Source: Flavobacterium psychroterrae
GTDB taxonomy: Bacteria > Bacteroidota > Bacteroidia > Flavobacteriales > Flavobacteriaceae
Reading direction: 5' to 3'
Assembly: GCF_018380615.1 (NCBI RefSeq)
Contig: NZ_JAGYVZ010000034.1
Location: 1-41,873 of the forward strand
Length of the DNA: 41,873 bases
Position numbers and translations under genes: made by a program. Below are positions 1 through 7,827 of the stretch, in pieces; position 1 is the first letter of the stretch; each line of letters starts with the position of its first letter. A model generated the notes under the pieces. That model was not told where the DNA came from. It saw only the letters and a list, made by a program, of their open reading frames with translations, and made no database searches.

Positions 1-860
1 ATCCAAGTACTAGAAATGATGGACAAATCTCGGTAAATAAAGTTCTAACAACTGACGCACAAGGTAATTTGAAATTATGTTCTATTGCGATTGCACCTGC
101 GCCATATTTAGATGAAATAATCCCTGACAGCTATTTACCAAATACAACAGGAAATTTCATCTTAAAGGGTGCATTTTTTACACCGAATATGACAGTTCAG
201 ATTACTGGACAAACTATAAATTCAATAAATTTCAAAAGCGACAATTTAGTACATGTAAATGTAACGACGGGAGAAAACGAAGGTACTTTCGATGTTATGC
301 TGAATAATGGACTTCTAGCAACATTTACGGGTAGAATGTTAATTGTTTTAGGTGATGTTTTTAAACCAAAACCTGAAGATTGGACAGTTCTTACTGGTAC
401 TCCTGATCTGACAAGGGAAGGCGAAATTCATTTATCAACTTATGGTATTGCTAGTTCTGCAATATGGAATAAAACAATTGATGGTACAAAAAAAATAGGA
501 ATAAAATTCAAACCCGAACTTTCACCTCTTTTTAGTACATGGTCGGGAGATTTTCAGTTTCAATACATTGAATTGAAAGACAATATAACCAATAATTATT
601 ATACCCTTGCTACAAAATACGAAGGTGGTTATTTTACTTGTATATATTACAAAAATGGAGTATACACAAGTGCTTTTCCTTATTCATCAGGTATAAAGGG
701 TTTTGAACTTAGAATTTATGACGGAAAATTTTTTTTATATAATGGTCAAGTAGTTTCCAATATGATACAAGATGAAATAACAAGTAATAATATGACTATA
801 TCATCAAGTATTACGTATTACGATTTGGTAGATATAAAATTAATAGAATATAATTCGTAA
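1..860 (+). CDS. Phage tail/fibre-like protein, 5' end outside window
   Basis: The reading frame is open from base 3 with no stop, so the gene begins upstream of the window; the first in-frame alternative start (TTG at 69) falls in the middle of a conserved-looking stretch and is unlikely to be real. The visible N-terminal part contains a VLTTDAQGNLKL segment, a pattern I associate with tail or fibre proteins of Bacteroidetes phages. Next comes an IPT/TIG-like beta domain (IIPDSYLPNTTGNFILKG onward, with an FTGRMLIVLG end), then about 150 residues rich in aromatic and polar residues that look like a beta-sandwich, possibly for carbohydrate or receptor binding. The stop is at 858-860; the next gene starts 18 bases later on the same strand. 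I infer a structural, receptor-facing protein; the exact family is not recognised. Confidence 0.55.
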   Translation, partial: PSTRNDGQISVNKVLTTDAQGNLKLCSIAIAPAPYLDEIIPDSYLPNTTGNFILKGAFFTPNMTVQITGQTINSINFKSDNLVHVNVTTGENEGTFDVMLNNGLLATFTGRMLIVLGDVFKPKPEDWTVLTGTPDLTREGEIHLSTYGIASSAIWNKTIDGTKKIGIKFKPELSPLFSTWSGDFQFQYIELKDNITNNYYTLATKYEGGYFTCIYYKNGVYTSAFPYSSGIKGFELRIYDGKFFLYNGQVVSNMIQDEITSNNMTISSSITYYDLVDIKLIEYNS

Positions 861-878
861 TTAACTATATATAAAATT

Positions 879-1520
879 ATGAGCATAAAAAGTGTATTAG
901 AGCATTATCTCGAAAAATTTGAAACTAGCGGCAATACGTTGACCGACATTTCATTTGATAATTTGCCTTTTTTAGTAGAGAAAGAGCCAGTATACAATAT
1001 GAAAGGTCAAAAAGTATCTAAGTCATATGTTTGTCAGCAAGGAAAAGAAGTTGTTAGAATTAAATATGACAGAGTTATCGGCACTTACCATTACAATGGT
1101 GTGGATTATGAAAATATATTTCTTGGACTTCAGAAAAGTATTTTTTATCTGGATTGGTCGGGAGAAATCGCATATACAAAGAAAAAGCAATTTTACTCTT
1201 TTAATTTGGAGCCAGTTTATCTGGCAGACGGAACGGAAACTGTTAAAGGGTTTTCAAGCCAAAAGCAACGCCAAATTTTGAAATCTGAACGTTTCAGCGC
1301 GGATGATTATTTATCGTCTAAGAATCCAGATTTGCACGGCGCACTTTACAATGCGTATCAAGTAGAATATAACGCTTATTTGCGCACCGGAATCTCAACC
1401 TCGTTTGTCAATTCGATGAATGCTGAAACAAATGCAGAGCTGTTGGCTATGTTAAATAAAGAGGTTTTTGGGTATGAACCCATGACAGTAAAAGAATTAA
1501 TAATTTTAAATCTTCAATAA
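879..1520 (+). CDS. Hypothetical protein, phage-associated
   Basis: A 213-residue protein with no signal peptide or membrane segment and no domain that I recognise. It is mixed alpha/beta and acidic-neutral, with many aromatic residues in the middle (IFYLDWSGEIAYTKKKQFYSF). It lies 18 bases after the tail-like gene and one base before the next gene, so all three are probably co-transcribed. The ATG at 879 follows an AT-rich sequence without a Shine-Dalgarno motif, as is usual in this phylum. A role in the virion or its assembly would be guesswork from position alone. Confidence 0.6.
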   Translation: MSIKSVLEHYLEKFETSGNTLTDISFDNLPFLVEKEPVYNMKGQKVSKSYVCQQGKEVVRIKYDRVIGTYHYNGVDYENIFLGLQKSIFYLDWSGEIAYTKKKQFYSFNLEPVYLADGTETVKGFSSQKQRQILKSERFSADDYLSSKNPDLHGALYNAYQVEYNAYLRTGISTSFVNSMNAETNAELLAMLNKEVFGYEPMTVKELIILNLQ

Positions 1521-1521
1521 T

Positions 1522-1929
1522 ATGTGTTTTATCTTATCGCTTGTGTCATTATTTCTTTTTGGGTTAGTCTACATTTTGGATGAAATAACAGGTTTATTTA
1601 TAAATGTTCGCCATCGAAAATGGTATAAAATAACGTCAAGAAGAAAGTTTGGTAAAGCATTTAAAGTTGACGTTTTTGCCAATTACTTGTTTGCTGATTT
1701 TTGGAGTTTAGTATTTTCAAAAAGCGGTTATGCTTTTGGTTTGTTTGGTGAAACTTTATCAAGTTGTCTGGGTAGAAAGAAAATAGAAAAATCATTATCC
1801 TGGATTGGTTTATTGATTTATTACATTCTATACGGTATCGACTTTACTCAATGGAAAAATAAAGGTCATTGTATAGCTTCTATAATGACAAAGCCTGAAA
1901 TTGAGGGCTTTTTAAATAGAAATCAATAG
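1522..1929 (+). CDS. Small membrane protein, unknown function
   Basis: A 135-residue protein with an N-terminal hydrophobic segment (about residues 3-20, LSLVSLFLFGLVYIL) and a second hydrophobic stretch near residues 94-110 (WIGLLIYYILYGIDF), separated by a basic, aromatic-rich middle. It begins one base after the previous stop codon, which suggests translational coupling. A small two-helix membrane protein at the end of a phage tail module could be a holin-like or membrane-associated protein, but no family signature supports this. After its stop (1927-1929) comes the structured RNA element. Confidence 0.55.
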   Translation: MCFILSLVSLFLFGLVYILDEITGLFINVRHRKWYKITSRRKFGKAFKVDVFANYLFADFWSLVFSKSGYAFGLFGETLSSCLGRKKIEKSLSWIGLLIYYILYGIDFTQWKNKGHCIASIMTKPEIEGFLNRNQ

Positions 1930-1956
1930 TTCTCCGGAGGAGGGAATAAAAAAAGT

Positions 1957-2078
1957 CCCCCAACATAATAATACTTTCCTAGGGTAATTATTTTAAGCGA
2001 CAAAGCCACAGCGTTGGAGGACCAGTAATAAGGTCTTCTTGCTGTGGCTTTTCGTCATGTTTAATTATCCTAGGAAGT
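1957..2078 (+). ncRNA. Long imperfect hairpin: candidate structured RNA, or a hairpin-type terminator/MITE
   Basis: Three nested stems are visible. The outer stem pairs 1973-1990 with 2062-2078 (CTTTCCTAGG against CCTAGGAAG plus TAATTA/TAATTA). The middle stem is a perfect 10-bp pairing of AAGCCACAGC (2003-2012) with GCTGTGGCTT (2041-2050). The inner stem pairs 2016-2023 with 2032-2039 through two G-U pairs and closes a loop at 2024-2031. In addition CCCCCAAC at 1957-1964 can pair with GTTGGAGG at 2013-2020, which would compete with the inner stem or form a pseudoknot. A short T-run follows the middle stem, so a plain terminator is possible. It fills the gap between the membrane-protein gene and the methylase gene. 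No known RNA family is recognised. Confidence 0.5.
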
Positions 2079-2109
2079 GCAAATATAATCAATCATCAAT
2101 CAAAATCGA

Positions 2110-2937
2110 ATGGAAAAAAAGAAAATTTTTACATCAGCACCTTTGCCATTTATGGGGCAAAAAAGAAAATTTTTAAAGCAGTTTAAACCTGCTTTGGAAA
2201 AATATTCACCTACAGCAACTTATGTTGATTTGTTTGGTGGTAGCGGTTTACTAAGTCATACTGTAAAATCAATTTACCCTGAAGCGAGAGTAATTTATAA
2301 TGACTTTGACAATTATCGCTTAAGATTGGAAAATGTTTATCAAACAAATAAGCTACTTACCGATTTAAGGTCGATTTTAGCCGATTACCCTAAAGATAAA
2401 CGAATTGTTGGTGACATACGTGACATTGTACTTAATCGCTTGCAGAAAGAAGAAAAAAGCGGTTATCTGGATTATATCACAGTTTCAAGCTCATTACTTT
2501 TTAGTATGAAGTATGCCTTTAGTATGGAACAATTCAGGAAAGAAACTCTTTATAATTGTGTACGACAATCAAATTATGATACAAAGGGTTATTTGGAAGA
2601 TATTGAAGTAGTTAGTATTTGTTATAAAGAACTGTTTTTAAAGTATAAGGATTTGGATAATGTTGTCTTCTTAGTTGATCCGCCTTACTTGTCAACAGAA
2701 ACCAGTTCTTATAAAGGTTATTGGAAACTCAAAGATTATTTAGATGTTTTACAGGTCTTGGATAGAACAAAGTATTTTTATTTCACATCAAATAAATCAT
2801 CAATTATTGAATTGTGCGAATGGATAGAAACAAAGACGCCAATGAGTAATCCTTTTAATGGTGCATATACCGAAACAATGACCGCTACAGTTAATTATAA
2901 TGCAAGCTATACTGATATTATGATTTATAAGATATAA
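2110..2937 (+). CDS. DNA adenine N6-methyltransferase, D12 class (Dam-like)
   Basis: Transfers a methyl group from S-adenosylmethionine to N6 of adenine in DNA. All three diagnostic parts are in place for the D12 (alpha-class) family: an N-terminal PLPFMGQKRKF segment (residues 11-21) of the AdoMet/target region, the AdoMet-binding DLFGGSG motif (residues 40-46), and the catalytic DPPY motif (residues 190-193). At 275 residues the length is normal for the family. There is no adjacent restriction endonuclease gene, so it is most likely an orphan phage methylase that protects phage DNA or affects regulation. The target sequence cannot be read from the protein. It directly follows the folded RNA element and is followed by a 15-bp inverted repeat. 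Confidence 0.88.
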   Translation: MEKKKIFTSAPLPFMGQKRKFLKQFKPALEKYSPTATYVDLFGGSGLLSHTVKSIYPEARVIYNDFDNYRLRLENVYQTNKLLTDLRSILADYPKDKRIVGDIRDIVLNRLQKEEKSGYLDYITVSSSLLFSMKYAFSMEQFRKETLYNCVRQSNYDTKGYLEDIEVVSICYKELFLKYKDLDNVVFLVDPPYLSTETSSYKGYWKLKDYLDVLQVLDRTKYFYFTSNKSSIIELCEWIETKTPMSNPFNGAYTETMTATVNYNASYTDIMIYKI

Positions 2938-2952
2938 TGATGGAAGTATTAT

Positions 2953-2987
2953 TTTGATACAATTTGAGACAATCAAATTGTATCAAA
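2953..2987. terminator. Perfect 15-bp inverted repeat after the methylase gene (AT-rich terminator or operator)
   Basis: TTTGATACAATTTGA at 2953-2967 is followed by the loop GACAA and its exact reverse complement at 2973-2987. It starts 16 bases after the methylase stop. The stem is AT-rich and only three T residues follow it, so it is a poor intrinsic terminator. It also ends 17 bases before the candidate -7 element of the next gene, so it could be an operator. Confidence 0.45.
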
Positions 2988-3003
2988 TTTGGTAATTAGG
3001 TTT

Positions 3004-3011
3004 TAATTTTG
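3004..3011 (+). promoter_or_regulatory. Candidate -7 promoter element (TAATTTTG)
   Basis: The sequence matches TAnnTTTG, the -7 element of the Bacteroidetes primary sigma factor. Only five bases separate it from the ATG at 3017, so the transcript would be leaderless or nearly so. No clear -33 TTTG lies at the usual distance. Confidence 0.4.
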
Positions 3012-3016
3012 CTGCT

Positions 3017-3310
3017 ATGGCTTTAAGTAATATAGATGTGCGGATAATAGGAGATTATCATTATTGTGATGAGGGTTATCATGATTTTCATGATAACAAA
3101 ATAGAAGATTTCAAATACTATTTTAAAGATTGGCTTGAAAAACTTGGAAGAATACCCCAATGGACAAGTGTAAATATTAATATAAACTATTATCCAGATA
3201 CAGGGAGGTTTGAATTTAAGTATATCAGCACTAAACAGGTTGATATATTGGAATCATTAAAGAATGATTCAGGCTTTTCCTCTAGGTATTTCACAAAGTT
3301 ATCAGTCTGA
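3017..3310 (+). CDS. Hypothetical small protein
   Basis: A 97-residue soluble protein rich in aspartate, histidine and tyrosine at its N-terminus (DYHYCDEGYHDFHDN), with a WLEKLGRIPQW segment in the middle. The cluster of His, Cys and Asp residues between positions 12 and 27 could bind a metal, but no known motif is matched. It has its own -7 element just upstream and a strong terminator about 50 bases downstream, so it is probably a single-gene unit, as is common for accessory genes in prophages. No family is recognised. Confidence 0.5.
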   Translation: MALSNIDVRIIGDYHYCDEGYHDFHDNKIEDFKYYFKDWLEKLGRIPQWTSVNININYYPDTGRFEFKYISTKQVDILESLKNDSGFSSRYFTKLSV

Positions 3311-3356
3311 TAATTACACTATAAAGATAGGGAATTGTAACAAGTTAACCAAACTT

Positions 3357-3400
3357 TAAACATAAAAAAACCTCTAATTACAGAGGTTTTTTTATGTTTA
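3357..3400. terminator. Bidirectional intrinsic terminator
   Basis: A 19-bp perfect stem (TAAACATAAAAAAACCTCT, 3357-3375, with its complement at 3382-3400) closes the six-base loop AATTAC. The A7 and T7 runs on both sides of the CCTCT/AGAGG core make it functional in both directions. It separates the two small genes at 3017 and 3444. Confidence 0.85.
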
Positions 3401-3431
3401 AGAGTTTCAGCAAATCATTCATTTAAAATAT

Positions 3432-3439
3432 TATTTTTG
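3432..3439 (+). promoter_or_regulatory. Candidate -7 promoter element (TATTTTTG)
   Basis: Matches TAnnTTTG and lies four bases before the ATG at 3444, again implying a leaderless or near-leaderless mRNA. There is no clear -33 element. Confidence 0.4.
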
Positions 3440-3443
3440 CATT

Positions 3444-3734
3444 ATGAAAAATAACATTAGAAGCTTGGAAGAAATTGTAAAAAGCAATAAAAAGGTAGAT
3501 TCTACAATAGAAATTGGAGATTATGTACTCGCATCAAAAGGTTATGATCTTTCCCCAAATGACAGGTGGCGTATTGATATAATTGAGCGCATTGAGACAG
3601 ACCATGTAAAACCAGCATTGTACTTCAAAGAGACAGGCAGTATCCCGTATTTTTACGCCCAAAGGATATCAAGAGATGAGGGAGCCCTTTTAATCACATT
3701 GTTGGAAAGATATATATCTTTAAATCATGATTAA
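3444..3734 (+). CDS. Hypothetical small protein
   Basis: A 96-residue soluble protein with no signal peptide. Its centre (IEIGDYVLASKGYDLSPNDRW followed by RIDIIERIE) reads like a small beta-barrel of the SH3/KOW type, which often binds nucleic acid or protein, but this is only a secondary-structure impression. It sits between a strong terminator and the WG-repeat gene, with its own -7 element, so it is probably transcribed alone. Its function is unknown. Confidence 0.5.
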   Translation: MKNNIRSLEEIVKSNKKVDSTIEIGDYVLASKGYDLSPNDRWRIDIIERIETDHVKPALYFKETGSIPYFYAQRISRDEGALLITLLERYISLNHD

Positions 3735-3788
3735 ACTACTTTTAAAGACAGTTATAAGAACTATTTGGTTACCTGAAAAAATGTACAT

Positions 3789-6656
3789 TTGAATTTAAAT
3801 TTGTGTACCTTTCAAATTTTCGATTATAAATTTGATCATGTTTATCAAAAGTATAATTACAAATATGATTATACGCGCCAAAGTTTTGATAAAGAATATC
3901 TAGTTACCCGAGAGCAGTCTTACTTTGAAACTTGTTTCAAAAATAAAATTAAAAAATTCTCTTTAGATGGAACGGTTCAGGCAGATTTTGAATCAAAAAC
4001 AAATAAAGGATTTACCGAGAAAGAATATCCAAAGACGGACTGGAGTTATAACGGTCCAAAATCGGATAGAGTTTTAACAACCCAAACAAAATTGGCTAAT
4101 TATGCTGAAAAAATACCTGACGATCAAAAATTATTTGGTCTTGATGACACAAATGGCAATGAAATAATAAAACCATTCTATACAGAAATTGATAAGGGAT
4201 TAGCAAATCAATTTCTTGTTGTATATGATGATCGCGCAGTGGGTGCTATTGACGAAAACGGCAAACTGATTATTCCGCTAGATTACAAATTAATAGAACC
4301 TTTTGATTCGAAGTACTACATCGTAAAAGATAATCAATATTTTGGGCTTCTTGATAAAGACGGTAAAGAAGTTTTTCCTCTTATTTATAAAGAAATCAAA
4401 GTTTTTTCAGATGGTTTTTATCTGGTTAAAGACAAGGATGACTGGTGTAAAATTGTTGACAATCAAAATAAAACCATTTATGTCTTTCCTAAGTATACCG
4501 AGAAAGTTTTCACTATTGAGAAAATCGTCACAGATAAAAATGTGGTTCTATATAATTTAAAGTTCAGATTAAAAGCAGGATATGAATATTGGGATGATCA
4601 CTTTCTAATAAAAATAGAAAATAATCTGGCGACAAGATTTTTAGAAAAATATAAGATTGAGGAAATTTATGACAATAAGATTGTTGTAATAAAATCAAGT
4701 AACCTGATTGGATTTTATGACCTGAACAATCAAAAATTGATTGAGCCGAAATTCAGCGAAATTAAAATAATTTACTCCAAAACAAGTAAGCTTATTTATT
4801 GTAAAACAGATAATTATTTTGACACGATTGTGGATGAAAATTTAAATTCGACCATTTCAAAAGATAATATTTCTTATATCATCAATAATGTAATATTTTA
4901 TGAAAAGGATAGCAAATACGGTTTTTTTGATAAAAACAATAAGAAAACAAAAAACACTTTTGAAAAGATAGATGTAAATTATCCTATTTATGCATCCAAT
5001 GAAAAGTTTTATAAATTCTATGATAATGGTAAAAGAGCGGGTATTGTCAATGAGGATGGAAAAATTATCATTAAAGCCAATCTTTACGATAAAATCCATA
5101 GCGTTTCAAGTATAGACCAATTACCAATATTCAATAAAAAGTTTGCTAAGGGAGAATTAAGACAGATCTTGGTTTGCATTGACAATTCTGATAAAATGAC
5201 CAATAAGATTGATTTTCTAACAGTTGAAGGAAATAAAATAGCCAGTACAACAGTTGACAAAAAAGACTACTCGTTTTATTTTAGAAACGGAATTATGATT
5301 CTAATACTTCGTGACGAAAAAACTATATTTTTTGATTTACATGAAAACAAAATTATTTCAAAAGTCAATGGTTTTTCATTCAACAATGATTATGATCGTG
5401 CCTATACTATTTTGAAAAATAATGCTTCCGCTTCAGATTCAAAAGTATTGGCACAAAAATACAGTACAAAAGGAAATTTAATCTCAGAACAAATTATTGA
5501 CAGAAATCTGAACACCCAATATTTATCAAATTGGAACTATTATTTAATTCAGAAAAAAGGAAATAAATATGGAATTATAGATGTTAATGAAAAAATCCAT
5601 GTTCCCTTTGTTTATGATAGCATAATATCGTCTGTTGATTCTGTTTACATAGCAAAAAACAATAATAAATATGGAATTATTGACCGCTATAACAATGTAT
5701 TGCTAAATTTTGAGTATGATAAAATTGAAACGCAATATTTACCAGAAAACCGAATTACGAGTAAAGATGTAAGGTTTATTGAAGATTACGGAAAAAGAAC
5801 TCCATACAGATCATCATTTAATTTCATGGTTTCAAAAGATCAAAAAACAGGAATTCTTGGGCCTACTTTAAAAACGATTATGCCTGTGGAATTTGATAGT
5901 TTTAGAAAAGATCGAACACTTTTCGGCCCTATAATTGGTAGAAAAGGGAGTAGCTCGATGGTATATGATTATCAGAGTCATTTTTTGTTTGAAGTCCAGT
6001 GTGATTCCTTACTTCAAGACAAAAACAACAATCCGGTATTTTATAAAATTTACAAAAACGGAAAACAGGGATTTTTAGATCAAAAAGGTAAGATGATTTT
6101 TTCGGGACTATTTCCAAAAGTCGAAAAAACAAATATTGAAAATTTATTCATGATCGAAAAAGATTCCAAAAAATATATTGTCAATTCAAAAGGAGAAATA
6201 ATTTCAAATGCATACGATGAAATTAATACTTCAATTATTTATAATTACGCAGTGGTTAGCATCAATAATAAATTTGGATTACTAAACCAAAAAGCTACAC
6301 TAGTTATCCCTGAAATATATGACAGTATTCAAATTTTAATCAATAATTATTTACTAGTTTATTTAGATGGGAGATTCGGGATTATTGATTTAAATGCTGT
6401 GGAAAATAAAATTTTGCCAATTAAAATTCCGGTTTCGTATGCTCAAATAAAACAAATTGAAGCTAAAAAATATATCATAGTTTCAGATCCTTTTAAAACT
6501 GGAGTAATTGATTTTAATAATAAAACTATAATTCCAATGATTTATGATTCAGTATATTATCAGGAAAATGGAAGATATTTTGTTTGTACCAGTAATGGAG
6601 TAACGAGTTATTTAACATGTGACAACATAACAATACAAATTGATAAAAGTTCATGA
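3789..6656 (+). CDS. WG-repeat protein, no ATG start, probably 5'-truncated
   Basis: About 955 residues built from many WG-type beta repeats of roughly 25-45 residues (for example FGLLDKDGKEVFPLIYKEI, YGIIDRYNNVLLNFEYDKI, FGLLNQKATLVIPEIYDSI). Such repeats usually form a solenoid or propeller for protein binding or surface display. The frame opens after a TGA at 3774-3776 and contains no ATG until about residue 460; only TTG codons at 3789 and 3801 could start it. The upstream ATG at 3781 reads only three codons before a stop in another frame. Many WG-repeat proteins of this phylum carry a signal peptide, and none is visible here. TAnnTTTG matches at 3784-3791 and 3796-3803 overlap the supposed start. 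I read this as a truncated or frameshifted copy, although translation from TTG cannot be excluded. Confidence 0.6.
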   Translation: MNLNLCTFQIFDYKFDHVYQKYNYKYDYTRQSFDKEYLVTREQSYFETCFKNKIKKFSLDGTVQADFESKTNKGFTEKEYPKTDWSYNGPKSDRVLTTQTKLANYAEKIPDDQKLFGLDDTNGNEIIKPFYTEIDKGLANQFLVVYDDRAVGAIDENGKLIIPLDYKLIEPFDSKYYIVKDNQYFGLLDKDGKEVFPLIYKEIKVFSDGFYLVKDKDDWCKIVDNQNKTIYVFPKYTEKVFTIEKIVTDKNVVLYNLKFRLKAGYEYWDDHFLIKIENNLATRFLEKYKIEEIYDNKIVVIKSSNLIGFYDLNNQKLIEPKFSEIKIIYSKTSKLIYCKTDNYFDTIVDENLNSTISKDNISYIINNVIFYEKDSKYGFFDKNNKKTKNTFEKIDVNYPIYASNEKFYKFYDNGKRAGIVNEDGKIIIKANLYDKIHSVSSIDQLPIFNKKFAKGELRQILVCIDNSDKMTNKIDFLTVEGNKIASTTVDKKDYSFYFRNGIMILILRDEKTIFFDLHENKIISKVNGFSFNNDYDRAYTILKNNASASDSKVLAQKYSTKGNLISEQIIDRNLNTQYLSNWNYYLIQKKGNKYGIIDVNEKIHVPFVYDSIISSVDSVYIAKNNNKYGIIDRYNNVLLNFEYDKIETQYLPENRITSKDVRFIEDYGKRTPYRSSFNFMVSKDQKTGILGPTLKTIMPVEFDSFRKDRTLFGPIIGRKGSSSMVYDYQSHFLFEVQCDSLLQDKNNNPVFYKIYKNGKQGFLDQKGKMIFSGLFPKVEKTNIENLFMIEKDSKKYIVNSKGEIISNAYDEINTSIIYNYAVVSINNKFGLLNQKATLVIPEIYDSIQILINNYLLVYLDGRFGIIDLNAVENKILPIKIPVSYAQIKQIEAKKYIIVSDPFKTGVIDFNNKTIIPMIYDSVYYQENGRYFVCTSNGVTSYLTCDNITIQIDKSS

Positions 6657-6819
6657 TAAATTATCAACAAAATGTATAAGGTATTTTAATGAACATTATA
6701 AATTGGACATGATCTCAAAAATGGACAAAAAATAAAATTGTCTGTATTCATTTCATTATAAAGCAAATTAATCTCTTTGTTATTGAATGATATTTAATTC
6801 TTTCAAATCATCTACAAAA

Positions 6820-6850
6820 TGGTTCGAGAATTGTCCTGTTAGGGCTACTA
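6820..6850 (+). pseudogene. Degenerate tRNA 3' end (candidate attachment-site remnant)
   Basis: GGTTCGAG at 6821-6828, then a short insertion (AATTG), TCCTGTT at 6834-6840 and AGGGCTACTAAGA resemble the T-arm and acceptor end of a tRNA. GGGCTACTAAGA is identical to the end of tRNA-Glu in this window, and GGTTCGAG...TCCTGTT is identical in pieces to tRNA-fMet. No D-arm or anticodon arm is present upstream. A lone tRNA 3' end beside accessory genes is typical of an integration boundary. Confidence 0.45.
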
Positions 6851-6854
6851 AGAC

Positions 6855-6886
6855 AAAAAGCTTCAGAGAAATCTGGAGCTTTTTTT
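6855..6886 (+). terminator. Intrinsic terminator with GAAA tetraloop (family A, copy 1)
   Basis: AGCTTCAGA (6859-6867), GAAA, TCTGGAGCT (6872-6880) and a T-run form a hairpin with one G-U pair. The same hairpin recurs at 10197, 11753 and 37850. Confidence 0.8.
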
Positions 6887-7037
6887 GTTTACACCTAGTT
6901 TGTCAACCTCGTTGTGTTCACGATCGGGACGATAGCGCCAGCTGGGAAATTGTTGTCTTGAATAATATTATGGGTGAGAAATCAGTTAGCATTCGCACAG
7001 CTTTTAATAAGAACTCTTAGGAGATCAGAGGTGCTTT

Positions 7038-7802
7038 TTAGTACATGATTTTTCTATAATATACATTTGGATTTTCTGTTTTATTACTTTTCTTTTCTAT
7101 CCAGTTACCATATTTATCCCTTTTATATGAATAATTATATTTGTCCAAATCCCAAGAACTAGATTCACTTGAAGCAAATTTTTTTATTTTGGTATTTTTT
7201 AAGCTATCGACATTGTATTGTTTGTTAAAATATTCTTTTCTACAAGTAGTTACAGAATTACCATGATTATATTTATAAATTTCTAAAATACGATCCTCAC
7301 TAATTAATATTGTTCCATCTTTTTTAATTTCTTTCGAAAAGCTATATTTTACTTTTTTTAATTTCTTTCCGTTTTCATCATATTTATTGACGCAACCAAA
7401 ATAAACCGTATCGGATATAGTATTTCTCAAATCATCAATTAATTTATTATCAATTTTATCTTTGAAGTATACAAACTTTTGCACAAATTTTTCTCCAATT
7501 AAATTTTGGCTTGAATTTATTACTAACTCATTATTTTTAAATTTATAAAGATGGCAATTTGCATCTATTTTGATAGAATCCTTTCCAATGATCTGATAAC
7601 AAGTTTCTTTAATTATTTTTGGGTTACCACGCAAGGTATCATCTTGAAAAATTAATACTTTAGGTTTCTCGTAAACTTTTTTTATGAGTAATGAATCTAA
7701 AGAACTATCAAATTTTTCAAGTGCTGAATACACTTCTTTTTTTGAATTTTGGCAACTTGTCAAAATCATCACAAACACTAGAATTTTTAGATGTATCCTC
7801 AT
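7038..7802 (-). CDS. Lipoprotein of unknown function
   Basis: A 254-residue protein with a type II signal peptide: basic start, hydrophobic core and lipobox ILTSC at about residues 13-17. It is therefore anchored to a membrane, probably the outer membrane facing the periplasm or surface. The mature part is lysine-rich and beta-strand-rich, with a KRDKYGNWIEKKSNK segment near the C-terminus. Similar 'YxYDxxGNWxxK' segments occur in YD-type or immunity-like proteins of this phylum, but that is only a weak resemblance. It follows a second lipoprotein gene on the same strand, with a 130-base repeat element between them. Codon use is AT-rich, as in its neighbour. Confidence 0.6.
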   Translation of the reverse strand: MRIHLKILVFVMILTSCQNSKKEVYSALEKFDSSLDSLLIKKVYEKPKVLIFQDDTLRGNPKIIKETCYQIIGKDSIKIDANCHLYKFKNNELVINSSQNLIGEKFVQKFVYFKDKIDNKLIDDLRNTISDTVYFGCVNKYDENGKKLKKVKYSFSKEIKKDGTILISEDRILEIYKYNHGNSVTTCRKEYFNKQYNVDSLKNTKIKKFASSESSSWDLDKYNYSYKRDKYGNWIEKKSNKTENPNVYYRKIMY

Positions 7803-7827
7803 TTCAGTTTTTTTTAAGCATTTAAGT

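Larger units (their letters stand above)
1..3734. mobile_element. Prophage-derived segment (right-hand part, left end outside window)
   Basis: A tail-fibre-like gene, two same-strand unknown genes with tight spacing (18 bases and 1 base), a D12-class DNA adenine methylase and two short unknown genes together resemble the end of a late phage module plus accessory genes. No integrase, portal, capsid or terminase is visible, so the prophage assignment rests on the first gene, the methylase type and the gene organisation. The right boundary could instead be the tRNA 3'-end remnant at 6820-6850, which would include the WG-repeat gene. Confidence 0.45.
6657..7037. other. Intergenic region with a tRNA-derived fragment and terminator
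   Basis: Apart from the tRNA remnant and terminator listed separately, this stretch has a 77-codon open frame (6787-7020) that runs through the tRNA fragment and terminator and is not a credible gene. Bases 6900-7020 are visibly richer in G and C than the flanks and may be remnant DNA of unknown origin. Confidence 0.5.

Noticed and set aside
1957..2078. Retron or diversity-generating retroelement RNA because of the inverted repeats near a Dam-like gene and tail-fibre gene
   Set aside because: No reverse transcriptase gene is visible in the window and no template/variable repeat pair was found.
6787..7020. A 77-codon open frame
   Set aside because: It runs through the tRNA fragment and a terminator, and its composition is not protein-like.
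7000..7040. Possible extra terminator GAACTCTTAGGAGATCAGAGG before the lipoprotein gene end
   Set aside because: Stem pairing is too poor (mismatch in a five-base stem) to call.
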